A stretch of 64,000 bases of DNA from Rhodospirillales bacterium (GTDB lineage Bacteria; Pseudomonadota; Alphaproteobacteria; Rhodospirillales; Defluviicoccaceae): NCBI GenBank assembly GCA_016793925.1, contig JAEULH010000010.1, forward strand, positions 17,633 to 81,632, read 5' to 3'. How positions within the stretch are numbered: position 1 is the first letter of the stretch; every line of letters starts with the position of its first letter. A program made the position numbers and the translations under genes. Under the pieces are notes generated by a model. The model was given only the letters and a program-made list of their open reading frames with translations. It was not told the DNA's origin and searched no databases. Positions 54,523 through 63,664 of the stretch are shown here, one piece after another.

Positions 54523-56082
54523 TCAACCGATGCGCAGAACGCGCCGGGCGGCCGCGGCCGCCGCTTCCGCGGACCCCGCGGCGTTCACCCTGACCCAGTC
54601 GAGCGCCCCGAGATCGAGGCCGAGCTGCATCCGGACGACCTCCGGGCCGGCGTCGGACACATCGCCGCGCCGCGCGCGCACCCGGGCCTCAAGCGTCGTC
54701 GGCGGTGCGTCGAGCCAGAGGCCTGCGAACGGAACGCCGAGACGCCCGGCGAGCTCGCGCACGGCCGCCCGTTCGGCGGCGGCAGCGAAGACGCCGTCGG
54801 CGATCACCGTGCGACCGGCGGCAAGGATCCGGTCCGCTTCCGCGACAAGAGCGCGATAGGTCTCTTGCGTCACTTCGCGCGAATAGCCATCGGCGCCCAG
54901 TCGGTCGCCCAGGCCAACGCCGGCGAGACGCTTGCGGATGCAGTCGGTGCGCAGCACCCGCGCGCCGGGCGCCGCAAACAGCATCGGCGCAAGCGTGCGG
55001 GCGAGGCTGGACTTGCCGGTCCCCGACAACCCGCCGATCGCGACGAGGCGCGGCGGATCCGTCCGCAGGGCGGCGCGGGCATGGCGGAGGTACCGGCGGG
55101 CGCCGGCGAACGGCCGGTCGCCCCCGCCCCGCTCCGACTGGGCCGCCGCCGCGACGGCCGTGACGTGGGCACGGATGCCGGCGCGCAGCGAGACGAACAG
55201 AGGCAACAAATCCAGCCCCCCGCTATCGCCGGCCGCATCGAGGTAGCGGTTGAAGACGACCGCGGCGAGGTCGGCACGGTCGCGGTGTGCGAGGTCCATC
55301 AGCAGGAACGCGAGGTCGTAAAGGATATCGATATCGCAGAACGCGTCGTTGAACTCGATGGCGTCAAACAGGGTCGGTCGGCCCTCGTACAGCACGATGT
55401 TGCCCAGATGCAGATCGCCGTGGCAGTGGCGGACGGCGCCGCCGGCGCGGCGGCGGTCGAGCTGCGCGCGGCGATCCTCGAGCTGACCGCGCCAGCCGGC
55501 GAGAAGCTCGGCAACGGCGTCGGCGTCGAAGGCGTCATCGGGGCACGCCGCAAAGCTCTGCGCATTGTTCTCGATCAAGGACGCCATGGCCGCGCCGCCG
55601 CCGGCCCCCGGCCGTCGTTCGGCGGTACGGTGAAAATGGGCGATCGCCTCGGCCAGTTCCTCGAGCTGGGGAAGGCTCAGCGCGCCTCGCTCGGCCATGG
55701 CGTCGAACAGCGCGGTCTCGTCGAACCGCACCATCTCGACCAGCCAATCGACCGCTTCGCCGGCGCCGTCGAGGGCGAAGCGGCCGCCCTCGTCCCGGGT
55801 CACCGCGACGAGCCCGCGGTAGATGGTGGGAGCGGTGCGGCGATTGATCCGGGCCTCGGCTTCGCACATCAGCCGGCGGCGTTCGCCGGTGGCGTAGTCG
55901 AGATAGGGGAAACGGACCGCGCGCTTCAGCTTGTAGGCGCGGTCGCGTACGAAAAAGATGATCGAGGCGTGGGTCTCGCGCCGGCGTGGCGGCTCGGCGA
56001 GCCCCCAGGCGCCCGGCCCGGAGAGCCAGGCGATGGTCGCATCCTGACCGTGGTCGCGATCGGCCGCGCCCGCTGCGCTAAT
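54523..56082 (-). CDS. Bifunctional aminoglycoside-phosphotransferase-like / AAA P-loop kinase (apparent ATT start)
   Basis: The protein is about 519 aa. The N-terminal part is an APH-like kinase fold (HCHGDLHLGNIVLYEG, then IEFND), and the C-terminal third is a P-loop kinase (IGGLSGTGKSSLARTLA). The conserved family N-terminus (AWLSGPGAWG...RRETHASIIFF...RAYKLKRAVRFPYLDYAT) is encoded upstream of the first standard start (ATG 55869), and that frame has no ATG, GTG or TTG back to a TGA stop. The ATT at 56080-56082 overlaps the stop of the CDF gene (ATTAG) and fits coupled initiation. Substrate unknown; not proof of drug resistance. Confidence 0.82.
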   Translation of the reverse strand: MSAAGAADRDHGQDATIAWLSGPGAWGLAEPPRRRETHASIIFFVRDRAYKLKRAVRFPYLDYATGERRRLMCEAEARINRRTAPTIYRGLVAVTRDEGGRFALDGAGEAVDWLVEMVRFDETALFDAMAERGALSLPQLEELAEAIAHFHRTAERRPGAGGGAAMASLIENNAQSFAACPDDAFDADAVAELLAGWRGQLEDRRAQLDRRRAGGAVRHCHGDLHLGNIVLYEGRPTLFDAIEFNDAFCDIDILYDLAFLLMDLAHRDRADLAAVVFNRYLDAAGDSGGLDLLPLFVSLRAGIRAHVTAVAAAAQSERGGGDRPFAGARRYLRHARAALRTDPPRLVAIGGLSGTGKSSLARTLAPMLFAAPGARVLRTDCIRKRLAGVGLGDRLGADGYSREVTQETYRALVAEADRILAAGRTVIADGVFAAAAERAAVRELAGRLGVPFAGLWLDAPPTTLEARVRARRGDVSDAGPEVVRMQLGLDLGALDWVRVNAAGSAEAAAAAARRVLRIG

Positions 56083-57043
56083 GGAAGACCACCCGGCGTT
56101 CCTCGATGCCCTCCGGATCCTCGTGGATCAGGACCTCGGCGCTGGGAAACGCGCGCTCGACGTCCTCCATCACCTCGTCGGCGATGGCGTGGGCCTCCAG
56201 CAGCGTCAGGCCGCCGTTGAGTTCGAGATGGAACTGAATGAAGGTCTGCGTTCCCGAGGAGCGGGTCCTGAGGTCATGCAGACTGATGACCGCCGGATGG
56301 GCGCTGGCAATGGCCTTGATCTTCGCCCGGTCGTCCTCGTCAAGCTCGTGGTCCATCAGCAGCGACAGGCTGCTGGAAAAGATGCTCCACGCGCTGACGA
56401 GGATGTAGAGCGCGATCGCGATACCGAACACCGGGTCCGCCAGGGTGATACCGAAGTTCGCGGAAAGCACCAGCGCGGCGATGACGCTGAGGTTCATCAT
56501 CAGGTCGCTGCGGTAGTGCAGTGCGTCGGCGCCGATCGCGACCGAATCGGTCTTCCGGACGACATAGCGCTGGTACAGGACCAGCCCCAAGGTCAGGAAG
56601 ATCGACACGACCATTACGGCGATGCCGATCGCCGAGCTCCCGATCGGGGTCGGCCGCAACAGCCGCGACCCGGCTTCGAACAGCAGAAGGACCGAGGAGC
56701 CGGCGACGAACGCCGCCTGCGCCAGACCGGCAAGCGGCTCCGCCTTGCCGTGGCCGAACCGATGCTCGCGATCCGCGGGCACCGCCGCCTGGCGAATGGC
56801 GACGAAATTGACCAGCGACGCCAGGAGGTCGAGAAGCGAATCGATGAGCGAGGACAACAGGCTGACGGCGCCGGTGGCGAGGTAGGCGCCGGTCTTGCCG
56901 GCGATGAGCAGCGCCGCGACAGCGACCGCCGCGGTCGTCGCCCAGCGCTTGAGCCGATCGTTGTCTTCGCTCCGTCCGGCGGCGTCCGCCCGTCCGGCCG
57001 TCGCAGCCGGAGCCGGCCGCGGCGCGGGATTTTGCGCCGCCAT
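56078..57043 (-). CDS. Cation diffusion facilitator (CDF) metal transporter
   Basis: The protein has 321 aa. Six membrane helices are predicted, with metal-site motifs SLIDSLLDLLASL and the second DALHYRSDLMMN, typical of Zn/Fe/Mn-type FieF relatives; the first site has D-x3-D spacing. The C-terminal cytoplasmic domain (HPAVISLHDLRTRSSGTQTFIQFHLEL and HEDPEG) is present and binds metal to regulate transport. It exports divalent metals in exchange for protons; the metal is not certain. The ATG overlaps the pdxH stop. Confidence 0.9.
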   Translation of the reverse strand: MAAQNPAPRPAPAATAGRADAAGRSEDNDRLKRWATTAAVAVAALLIAGKTGAYLATGAVSLLSSLIDSLLDLLASLVNFVAIRQAAVPADREHRFGHGKAEPLAGLAQAAFVAGSSVLLLFEAGSRLLRPTPIGSSAIGIAVMVVSIFLTLGLVLYQRYVVRKTDSVAIGADALHYRSDLMMNLSVIAALVLSANFGITLADPVFGIAIALYILVSAWSIFSSSLSLLMDHELDEDDRAKIKAIASAHPAVISLHDLRTRSSGTQTFIQFHLELNGGLTLLEAHAIADEVMEDVERAFPSAEVLIHEDPEGIEERRVVFH

Positions 57044-57636
57044 CAGGGGTAAAGCTCCTCGACGGCCCAGCCGCCCGGCGCATCGGCGTTCCGGCGGTAG
57101 ACGTGGCGCATGTGCAGTCGGAAGGGGCGGTCCTCCCAGAACTCTATGGACGCGGGAACGACGCGAAAGCCGGACCAGAACGGCGGCCGCGGCACGGCGC
57201 CGACGACGTATCTGGCCGTGAACTTCGCGAGCCTCGCCTCCAGTTCGAAGCGCCCGCGGAGCGGCTGCGACTGTTTCGAGGCCCAGGCGCCGAGCTGGCT
57301 GACCCGCGCCCGGCTGGCGAAATAGGCGTCGGCCTCTTCCTCGGCGACGGGCTCGATGCGACCCTCGACACGCACCTGACGACGGAGCGACTTCCAGTGG
57401 AAACACAGGGCCGCGTGCGGGTTGGCGCGCAATTCCGCCGCCTTGCGACTGCCCATGTTGGTGTAGAAAGCAAAGCCGCGCTTGTCGACGCCCTTGAGCA
57501 GGACCATCCGCGACGACGGGACGCCGTCGACGGTCGCCGTCGCCAGGGTCATGGCGTTCGGGTCGTTCGGTTCGCTCTTCTCCGCCTCGGCGAGCCAGCC
57601 GGCAAAGCGCTCGAGAGGATCTTCAGGATCGCTCAT
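57043..57636 (-). CDS. pdxH: Pyridoxamine 5'-phosphate oxidase
   Basis: The protein has 197 aa, the usual size. FMN-binding and active-site segments are clear: [34 protein letters not shown] and the ending [12 protein letters not shown]...EELYP. It oxidises PNP or PMP to pyridoxal 5'-phosphate, the last step of vitamin B6 cofactor supply. In place of the usual RLHDR the sequence has RLHMR, a small deviation. It is followed by the CDF gene with a four-base overlap. Confidence 0.95.
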   Translation of the reverse strand: MSDPEDPLERFAGWLAEAEKSEPNDPNAMTLATATVDGVPSSRMVLLKGVDKRGFAFYTNMGSRKAAELRANPHAALCFHWKSLRRQVRVEGRIEPVAEEEADAYFASRARVSQLGAWASKQSQPLRGRFELEARLAKFTARYVVGAVPRPPFWSGFRVVPASIEFWEDRPFRLHMRHVYRRNADAPGGWAVEELYP

Positions 57637-57765
57637 GCGCCGCTATTTAAGGCGGTCCGGCCATGCAGTCCAACGCGCCGTCGCCTGCGGCGCGTTAAAT
57701 TTGCCGAACGGTCCCTCATCGCCTACCTTAGGCTCGCGCGGAAGCGCCGGACGAGGATGGTGGGA

Positions 57766-58677
57766 ATGCGCGACCCGTATGAGGTCCTGGGCGTGGCCAA
57801 GGGCGCCGACATCAAGGATGTCAAGAAGGCGTATCGCAAGCTCGCCCGCGAGCTGCATCCGGACCTCCACCCCGGCGATCGCAAGGCCGAAGACCGGTTC
57901 AAGGAAGTCGCCGCGTCTTACGACTTCCTCTCGGACGCGGACAAGAAAAAGCGCTACGACGCCGGCGAGATCGACGCCAGCGGCACGCCCAGGGCGGAGC
58001 GGACGTTTTACCGCGACTACGCCGAGGGCGGTCCGGGCACGCGCTACAGCGACCCGCGGGAATTCTACCGGGACCTCGACGGCATGGATTTCTTTTCGGA
58101 CCTGTTCGGCGGTCGCGCCGGCCCCCGCCAGGGCGCACCGCAGATGGCCGGGAGCGATGTGCGCCATGCCGTCGACATCGATTTTCTCGAAGCCGTCAAC
58201 GGCGCAACCCGCTCGATCGCGATGGCCGACGGCAAGCGCCTGCGGGTGACGATCCCGCCGGGATCCGAGGATGGCGACGTCCTGCGGCTGAAAGGCCAGG
58301 GACTTCCCGGCTTCGGCGGCGGACCGTCCGGCGATCTGCTCATCGAGCTCAAGGTCAAGCCGCACGCGACGTTCACGAGGACGGGGCTGGACATCCATTC
58401 GGAGCTGCCGATCACCCTGCCCGAGGCGGTGCTCGGCGCCAAGGTCGAGGTTCCGACCGTCGACGGCAGCGTCACCCTGACCGTGCCGAAGGGCTCGAAC
58501 ACCGGTTCGCGGCTGCGGGTCCGGGGCAAGGGCGTGCCCGGGCCCGGCGGCGGCAAGCGCGGCGACCACTACGTGGAGCTGAAGGTCGTGCTGCCGGCTG
58601 CGCCCGATCCCGATCTGGTCCGGCTGGTCGAAGACTGGGCGGCGAACCATCCCTACAACGTCCGTAGCGGCACCTGA
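57766..58677 (+). CDS. cbpA: CbpA-type DnaJ-class co-chaperone
   Basis: The protein has 303 aa. The J domain (about 1-65, with HPD at 31-33) is followed by a Gly/Phe-poor linker (DFFSDLFGGR) and two beta-sandwich substrate-binding domains; there is no Cys-rich zinc finger, as in CbpA/DjlA-type rather than DnaJ proteins. It stimulates DnaK. The ATG at 57766 is chosen because GAGG lies 9 nt upstream; an in-frame ATG at 57757 has none in place. The gene immediately downstream encodes CbpM, which supports the CbpA name. Confidence 0.92.
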   Translation: MRDPYEVLGVAKGADIKDVKKAYRKLARELHPDLHPGDRKAEDRFKEVAASYDFLSDADKKKRYDAGEIDASGTPRAERTFYRDYAEGGPGTRYSDPREFYRDLDGMDFFSDLFGGRAGPRQGAPQMAGSDVRHAVDIDFLEAVNGATRSIAMADGKRLRVTIPPGSEDGDVLRLKGQGLPGFGGGPSGDLLIELKVKPHATFTRTGLDIHSELPITLPEAVLGAKVEVPTVDGSVTLTVPKGSNTGSRLRVRGKGVPGPGGGKRGDHYVELKVVLPAAPDPDLVRLVEDWAANHPYNVRSGT

Positions 58678-58680
58678 GCA

Positions 58681-59004
58681 ATGGCCACGTTCGACGAGAT
58701 CCTGCACATCCATCGCATCGAGCGGACCCTGCTGACCGGCTGGATCGAGCAGCGATGGGTCCGCCCGCAGCTCACGACCGACGGCTATGTCTTCGACCGC
58801 GTCGACGAGGCCCGGATCTCGCTGATCCGCGAGCTGCGCCGGGATTTCGCCTGCGACGAGGATGTTCTCGGGCTCGTCCTGTCGCTCCTCGACCAGCTTT
58901 ACGCGGCCCGGCGGATGCTGCGAACGGTCGAGGAAGCCGTCGACGCCTTGCCGGAGGACGTGCGCTCGCAGCTTCGTGCACGCCTGCAGGCGCCCAAGGG
59001 ATGA
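58681..59004 (+). CDS. cbpM: CbpM-like chaperone modulator (MerR-type)
   Basis: The protein has 107 aa with the CbpM pattern: a helix-turn-helix-like N-terminus (LLTGWIEQRWVRPQ, ARISLIRELRRDFACDEDVLGLVLSLLDQLYAARRML) and a coiled C-terminal helix. CbpM binds the J domain of CbpA and inhibits it. It starts 3 nt after the CbpA stop, so the two are co-translated and balanced. No DNA-binding role should be assumed from the MerR-like fold. Confidence 0.88.
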   Translation: MATFDEILHIHRIERTLLTGWIEQRWVRPQLTTDGYVFDRVDEARISLIRELRRDFACDEDVLGLVLSLLDQLYAARRMLRTVEEAVDALPEDVRSQLRARLQAPKG

Positions 59005-59050
59005 TCGCCCGCCCCCGCCCCCCAGGCGGAGGCACAGGCGGAACCGGACA

Positions 59051-59077
59051 TTGACGCGACAGTGACCATCCTATAAG
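59051..59077 (+). promoter_or_regulatory. Possible sigma-70-type promoter for the downstream fabI
   Basis: TTGACG (59051-59056) and TATAAG (59072-59077) resemble -35 and -10 hexamers. The spacer is 15 nt, shorter than the usual 17, so the assignment is tentative. It lies about 105 nt before the fabI start and in the only gene-free stretch between cbpM and fabI. Confidence 0.35.
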
Positions 59078-59182
59078 CCATTCTGCATATTCCCGGTTTT
59101 GCAGCGATCCGCCGGCGTCTCTTCCGGACAAGGCTTCATCTGTTCTCGTTTCACGCTCACGATAGGGAGCATCGAGCCCGAG

Positions 59183-60043
59183 TTGAACAACAACAACAAT
59201 CGCAGTCAAACGCCCCCTGCGCTCATGGCTGGAAAGCGCGGCCTCATCATGGGCATCGCGAATGAGCGGTCCATCGCCTGGGGTATCGCCGATGCCGCCC
59301 ACGCCCACGGAGCGGAGCTCGCCTTCACCTACCAGGGCGAGGCCCTGCGCAAGCGGGTCATGCCGCTGGCCGAATCGCTCGGCTGCGACCTCGTGCTCCC
59401 CTGCGACGTGACCGACAAGACCAGCGTGGACGCCGTGTTCGATGTCCTGCGCCAGCGCTGGGGAAGCCTCGATTTCGTCGTCCACGCCATCGCCTATTCC
59501 GACAAGGAACAGCTCAAGGGTCGCTACATCGACACCACCGCCGACAATTTCGCGGCGACCATGGCCGTCTCCTGCTACTCGTTCACCGCCGTCTGCCAGC
59601 GTGCCGAAGGGCTGATGGAAAACGGCGGCAGCCTGTTGACGCTGACCTATCTCGGCTCCGAGCGGGTCGTGCCGCATTACAATGTCATGGGCGTCGCCAA
59701 GGCCGCTCTCGAGGCAAGCGTCCGCTACCTGGCCGAGGATCTCGGACGCAAGGCGATCCGGGTCAACGCGTTGTCGGCCGGGCCGATGAAGACGCTGGCA
59801 GCGTCCGGGATCGGCGACTTCCGCCACATTCTCAAGTGGAACCAGCTGAACGCACCCCTTCGACGCAACGTCACCCTGGCCGACGTCAGCGGCTCGGCGC
59901 TCTATCTGCTCAGCGACCTCTCCTCGGGCGTGACCGGCGAGGTCCATCACGTCGACGGCGGCTTCAACAACATCGGCATGCTCGCGGTCGATGCGGCGCC
60001 GGCGGTGCGCGACATGCTGGAGAGCTTTATCGCGAAAAAATAG
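59183..60043 (+). CDS. fabI: Enoyl-[acyl-carrier-protein] reductase FabI (copy 2)
   Basis: The protein has 286 aa. KRGLIMGIANERSIAWGIA and the catalytic residues Y156, Y166 and K173 (LTYLGSERVVPHYNVMGVAK) define FabI. It is the canonical type in alphaproteobacteria, more typical than the Ptb-Ack operon copy. The start is uncertain: TTG at 59183 gives the short N-terminal extension seen in homologues, with GGGAG about 13 nt upstream; an ATG at 59225 would begin directly at the conserved core. It is followed 3 nt later by aroC. Confidence 0.94.
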   Translation: MNNNNNRSQTPPALMAGKRGLIMGIANERSIAWGIADAAHAHGAELAFTYQGEALRKRVMPLAESLGCDLVLPCDVTDKTSVDAVFDVLRQRWGSLDFVVHAIAYSDKEQLKGRYIDTTADNFAATMAVSCYSFTAVCQRAEGLMENGGSLLTLTYLGSERVVPHYNVMGVAKAALEASVRYLAEDLGRKAIRVNALSAGPMKTLAASGIGDFRHILKWNQLNAPLRRNVTLADVSGSALYLLSDLSSGVTGEVHHVDGGFNNIGMLAVDAAPAVRDMLESFIAKK

Positions 60044-60046
60044 GCG

Positions 60047-61117
60047 ATGACCGGCAACACCTTCGGCACGCTGTTTCGGGTCACGACCTTCGGCGAAAGC
60101 CACGGTCCGGCGATCGGCGGCGTGGTCGACGGCGTGCCCCCTCGCCTCCCGCTCGCCGAAGCCGATCTCCAGCGCGAGCTGGATCGCCGCCGTCCCGGGC
60201 AAAGCCGCCACACCACCCAGCGGCGCGAGCCGGACAGGGTGCAGATCCTCTCGGGGATCTTCGAGGGCCTGACCACCGGCACCCCGATCGGCCTTCTGAT
60301 CGCCAACGAGGACGCCCGGTCGAAGGACTACGGCGCGATCAAGGACCTGTTCCGGCCGGGGCACGCCGACTTCACCTATCTCGCCAAGTACGGCATCCGC
60401 GATTATCGCGGCGGCGGCCGGTCGAGCGCGCGGGAAACCGCCGTCCGCGTCGCCGCCGGCGCCATCGCGCGGATGGTGCTGGGCGACGCCGTGCGGATCC
60501 GCGGCGCGCTGGTACAGATGGGGCCGCACGGGATCGACCGCGCGCGCTGGGACTGGGACGAGACCGCGCGCAATCCGTTCTGGTGTCCCGACGCCGCCGC
60601 GGCCGAAGCCTGGGCCGATCACCTCGACGGGGTGCGCAAGTCGGCCTCATCCGTCGGCGGCATTGTCGAAGTCGTCGCGTCCGGTGTTCCGGTCGGGCTC
60701 GGCGCACCTGTTTTCGACCGCCTCGACGCCGACATCGCCAAGGCGATGGTCAGCATCCCCGCGGTCAAAGGCGTGGAACTCGGCTCCGGTTTCGCGGCCG
60801 CCGCCCGTTCCGGCCTGGAAAACAACGACGCCATGCGAATGAAGGACGGCCGGCCGGTCTTCCTCAGCAACAACGCCGGCGGCGTCCTCGGCGGCATTTC
60901 AACCGGTCAGGACATCGTCGTCCGCGTCGCGATCAAGCCGACCAGTTCGATCGCAACGCCGCAGCGGACCGTGAACGTCGACGGGGCGGAGGTCGAGATC
61001 GCCACCACCGGGCGCCACGATCCCTGCGTCGCCATCCGCGGCGTGCCCGTTTGCGAGGCGATGCTGGCCTGCGTGCTCGCCGATCACCTGTTGCGTCAAA
61101 GGGCCCAGTGCGGATAG
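60047..61117 (+). CDS. aroC: Chorismate synthase
   Basis: The protein has 356 aa. Family signatures [33 protein letters not shown] and [22 protein letters not shown] are complete. It converts EPSP to chorismate with reduced FMN, the last step of the shikimate pathway. The gene is 3 nt downstream of fabI, so they form an operon. Length and motifs are standard. Confidence 0.97.
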   Translation: MTGNTFGTLFRVTTFGESHGPAIGGVVDGVPPRLPLAEADLQRELDRRRPGQSRHTTQRREPDRVQILSGIFEGLTTGTPIGLLIANEDARSKDYGAIKDLFRPGHADFTYLAKYGIRDYRGGGRSSARETAVRVAAGAIARMVLGDAVRIRGALVQMGPHGIDRARWDWDETARNPFWCPDAAAAEAWADHLDGVRKSASSVGGIVEVVASGVPVGLGAPVFDRLDADIAKAMVSIPAVKGVELGSGFAAAARSGLENNDAMRMKDGRPVFLSNNAGGVLGGISTGQDIVVRVAIKPTSSIATPQRTVNVDGAEVEIATTGRHDPCVAIRGVPVCEAMLACVLADHLLRQRAQCG

Positions 61118-61195
61118 GAGGCCGATCGCGGATGGGAAGCGAGCGGCCGAGTGCGAGGCGCGCAAGCCCACGGCGCTGAATGAGGAGGAGCCGCC

Positions 61196-61774
61196 ATGCC
61201 GCAACCCGACCACGTCGTCAAGGTCGAGCTTCCGCCCGAAGAGACCCTCGATCCGGACATCGTCAAATACTTCGGCAAATGCGTCGACAAGCTGGGGCTA
61301 GTGCCGAACGTGCTGCGCGCCTACACCGGCAACCCGGCCAAGTTCCGTACCTTCTCCGCCTTCTACAACCAGCTCATGCTCGACGAGGAGACCTGCGCGC
61401 TCTCCAAGCTGGAGCGCGAGATGATCGCCGTCGTCGTCTCCTCCGCCAACCGCTGCTACTACTGCCTCGTCGCCCACGGCCAGGCTGTCCGTGAGCTGTC
61501 GGGCGACCCGGAGCTCGGCGAAATGATGGTGATGAACTACCGCGTCGCCGACCTCGAACCGAGGCACCGGGCGATGCTCGACTTCGCCTGGACGCTGACT
61601 CTTTCGCCTCACGACGTCGGCGAGGCCGACCGTCAGCGGCTACGCGACGTCGGCTTCTCCGACGCCGACATCTTCGACATCTGCGATACCGCCGCGTTCT
61701 TCAACTACACCAACCGCATGGCCCACGGTTTGGAGATGATGCCGAACCGGGACTATCACGCGATGGATCGCTAG
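61196..61774 (+). CDS. AhpD-like peroxidase-related protein (carboxymuconolactone decarboxylase family)
   Basis: The protein has 192 aa. The redox motif C87-x-x-C90-x-x-x-H94 (RCYYCLVAHG) and the surrounding helices (LSKLEREMIAVVVSSANRC) identify the AhpD/CMD fold of the peroxidase-related type. Such proteins act as thiol peroxidases or hydroperoxide reductases; the partner is unknown. GAGGAGGAG precedes the ATG. It lies 78 bp after aroC and may have its own promoter. Confidence 0.86.
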   Translation: MPQPDHVVKVELPPEETLDPDIVKYFGKCVDKLGLVPNVLRAYTGNPAKFRTFSAFYNQLMLDEETCALSKLEREMIAVVVSSANRCYYCLVAHGQAVRELSGDPELGEMMVMNYRVADLEPRHRAMLDFAWTLTLSPHDVGEADRQRLRDVGFSDADIFDICDTAAFFNYTNRMAHGLEMMPNRDYHAMDR

Positions 61775-61803
61775 CGCGTCCGCAAGCCGCCGTCCGCGGG
61801 GCC

Positions 61804-62628
61804 TCAGGCCTGGACGAACGCCAGCAGATCGGCGTTGACCTGGTCCTTGCTGGTGTCGCCCAGCCCGTGCGCGCCGCCCGGATAAACTTTCAGCGTCGCG
61901 CCCTTGACCAGCTTTGCCGATAGCATCGCCGAAGCGCCGATCGGGACGACCTGGTCATCGTCACCGTGGAGGATCAGCGTCGGCACGTCGAACGCCGTCA
62001 GGTCTTCGGTGAAGTCCGTTTCCGAGAACGCCTTGATGCAGTCATACGCGTTCTTGTGTCCCGACATCATGCCCTGCATCCACCAGAATTGGATGAGGCC
62101 TTGCGAGGGCTTGGCGCCGGGTCGGTTGAAGCCGTAGAAGGGGCCGCCGGCGACGTCCAGGAAGAACTGGGCGCGATCGGCCAGGTAGGCGGCGCGGAAC
62201 TCGTCGAAGACCGCCATCGGCAGGCCGCCGGGGTTGGCCGGCGTTTGCAGCATCAGGGGCGGGACGGCGCTCATGAGCACCGCCTTGGCGACGCGCTTGC
62301 TCCCGTGCCGGCCGATGTAACGGGCGACCTCGCCGCCGCCGGTGGAGTGTCCGACCATCACGACATCGCTGAGATCGAGGACCTCGAACAACGCCGCCAC
62401 GTCGTCCGCGTAGGTGTCCATGTCGTTGCCGTGCCAGGGCTGGCTCGAGCGACCGTGGCCGCGACGGTCGTGGGCGACGCAGCGATAGCCGTGGGACGCC
62501 AGAAAGAACATCTGCGCCTCCCACGCGTCCGCGCTGAGCGGCCAGCCGTGGCTGAAAACGACTGGCTGGCCGGAGCCCCAGTCCTTGTAATAGATCTCCG
62601 TCCCGTCCTTCGTCGTAAAGGTGGCCAC
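61804..62628 (-). CDS. Alpha/beta hydrolase of the non-heme chloroperoxidase/esterase type
   Basis: The protein has 274 aa. The family start [19 protein letters not shown] and the catalytic triad Ser95 (GHSTGGG), Asp225 (HGDDDQVVP) and His254 (GGAHGLGD) are plain. Enzymes of this type (also called perhydrolases) hydrolyse esters and, with acetate and peroxide, form peracids. GGAGG lies just before the GTG start at 62628. It is convergent with the AhpD-like gene, which could be a functional link to peroxide chemistry (inference). Confidence 0.9.
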   Translation of the reverse strand: MATFTTKDGTEIYYKDWGSGQPVVFSHGWPLSADAWEAQMFFLASHGYRCVAHDRRGHGRSSQPWHGNDMDTYADDVAALFEVLDLSDVVMVGHSTGGGEVARYIGRHGSKRVAKAVLMSAVPPLMLQTPANPGGLPMAVFDEFRAAYLADRAQFFLDVAGGPFYGFNRPGAKPSQGLIQFWWMQGMMSGHKNAYDCIKAFSETDFTEDLTAFDVPTLILHGDDDQVVPIGASAMLSAKLVKGATLKVYPGGAHGLGDTSKDQVNADLLAFVQA

Positions 62629-62894
62629 GCCTCCGTCCTCCCTTGTCGGGTGAATCCTCCGCTCCGATGATGTGGGAGCCATAGCAGACCCGGCCGACGC
62701 CAGCAATCCGACAGCCGCGTGACCAGCGCTCCCACGATGGCCGCGACAGGCACGGCCATGACGATCAACTTGTCGCTTCAGGCTGTCATGCCCGGCCGCC
62801 GGTTCCGGGCATCGTCGTCTTGGCCGGAGCCCCGTGAAACGCGTGGTGGCCATGAGAGGCACGGAGCACGACGGAGCGGCCAGGACGCCCTCGC

Positions 62895-63659
62895 TCAAAC
62901 GGAATGCCGTGCGCCGATCAGGAACTCGATGTTGCCGGACGGGCCGGTGATCGGGCTTTCGCAGATGCCGAGGACCCGCCAGCCGGGCCGAGCGGCGAGC
63001 CAGCTCTCGACGGCGGCGCAGACCGCCCGGTGCACCGCCGGATCGCGGACCACCCCGCCCTTGCCGACCTCGGCGCGCCCGGCCTCGAACTGCGGCTTGA
63101 TCAGCGCGATCAGCGCCGCATCGCCCGCCGCCAGGGCGAGCGCCGCCGGCAGCGCGGTGGCGAGGCCGATGAAGCTGACATCGCAGACGACAAGGCCAAC
63201 CGGCTCAGGCACCGCGGCCGGGCCCAGGTCGCGTGCGTTGGTGCGTTCAAGGACGACGACCCGGGGATCCTGGCGCAGCCGCCAGGCGAGCTGGCCGTGG
63301 CCCACGTCCACGGCATAGACGCGCGCCGCGCCGCGGGCGAGGAGCACGTCGGTGAACCCGCCGGTCGACGCCCCGAGATCGAGGCAGACCAGCCCCGCCG
63401 GGTCGATTGCGAAGCGGTCGAGGCCGTGGGCGAGCTTGACGCCGCCGCGCGAGACCCACGGGTGATCACGCCCCTTCACCGTGATTTTGCTGTCGTCGCC
63501 AAGGCGCTGGCCGGGCTTGTCGATTCGCCGGGCGTCGGCGTAGACGAGGCCGGCGAGGATCAGCGCCTGCGCCCGAGCCCGGCTCTCGGCCAGCCCGCGC
63601 GCGAGGACCAGTTCGTCGGCACGCCGCCCCCCGGCTCGACCCCCGCGGCCCGCCGGCAC
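62895..63659 (-). CDS. tlyA: TlyA-family rRNA 2'-O-methyltransferase / hemolysin A-like
   Basis: The protein has 254 aa. An S4 RNA-binding domain (about 1-65, [25 protein letters not shown]) precedes a SAM-dependent methyltransferase domain ([20 protein letters not shown]). TlyA methylates ribosomal RNA in several bacteria; hemolysin naming in databases is historical. The GTG start is 5 nt after the dxs stop, a typical dxs-tlyA arrangement in alphaproteobacteria. Confidence 0.92.
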   Translation of the reverse strand: MPAGRGGRAGGRRADELVLARGLAESRARAQALILAGLVYADARRIDKPGQRLGDDSKITVKGRDHPWVSRGGVKLAHGLDRFAIDPAGLVCLDLGASTGGFTDVLLARGAARVYAVDVGHGQLAWRLRQDPRVVVLERTNARDLGPAAVPEPVGLVVCDVSFIGLATALPAALALAAGDAALIALIKPQFEAGRAEVGKGGVVRDPAVHRAVCAAVESWLAARPGWRVLGICESPITGPSGNIEFLIGARHSV

Positions 63660-63664
63660 GCGGC

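Noticed and set aside
54523..55869. Start of the APH/AAA kinase at ATG 55869
   Set aside because: It would remove about 70 conserved residues encoded in the same frame; the ATT at 56080-56082 keeps them. Recorded as a finding because ATT is unusual.
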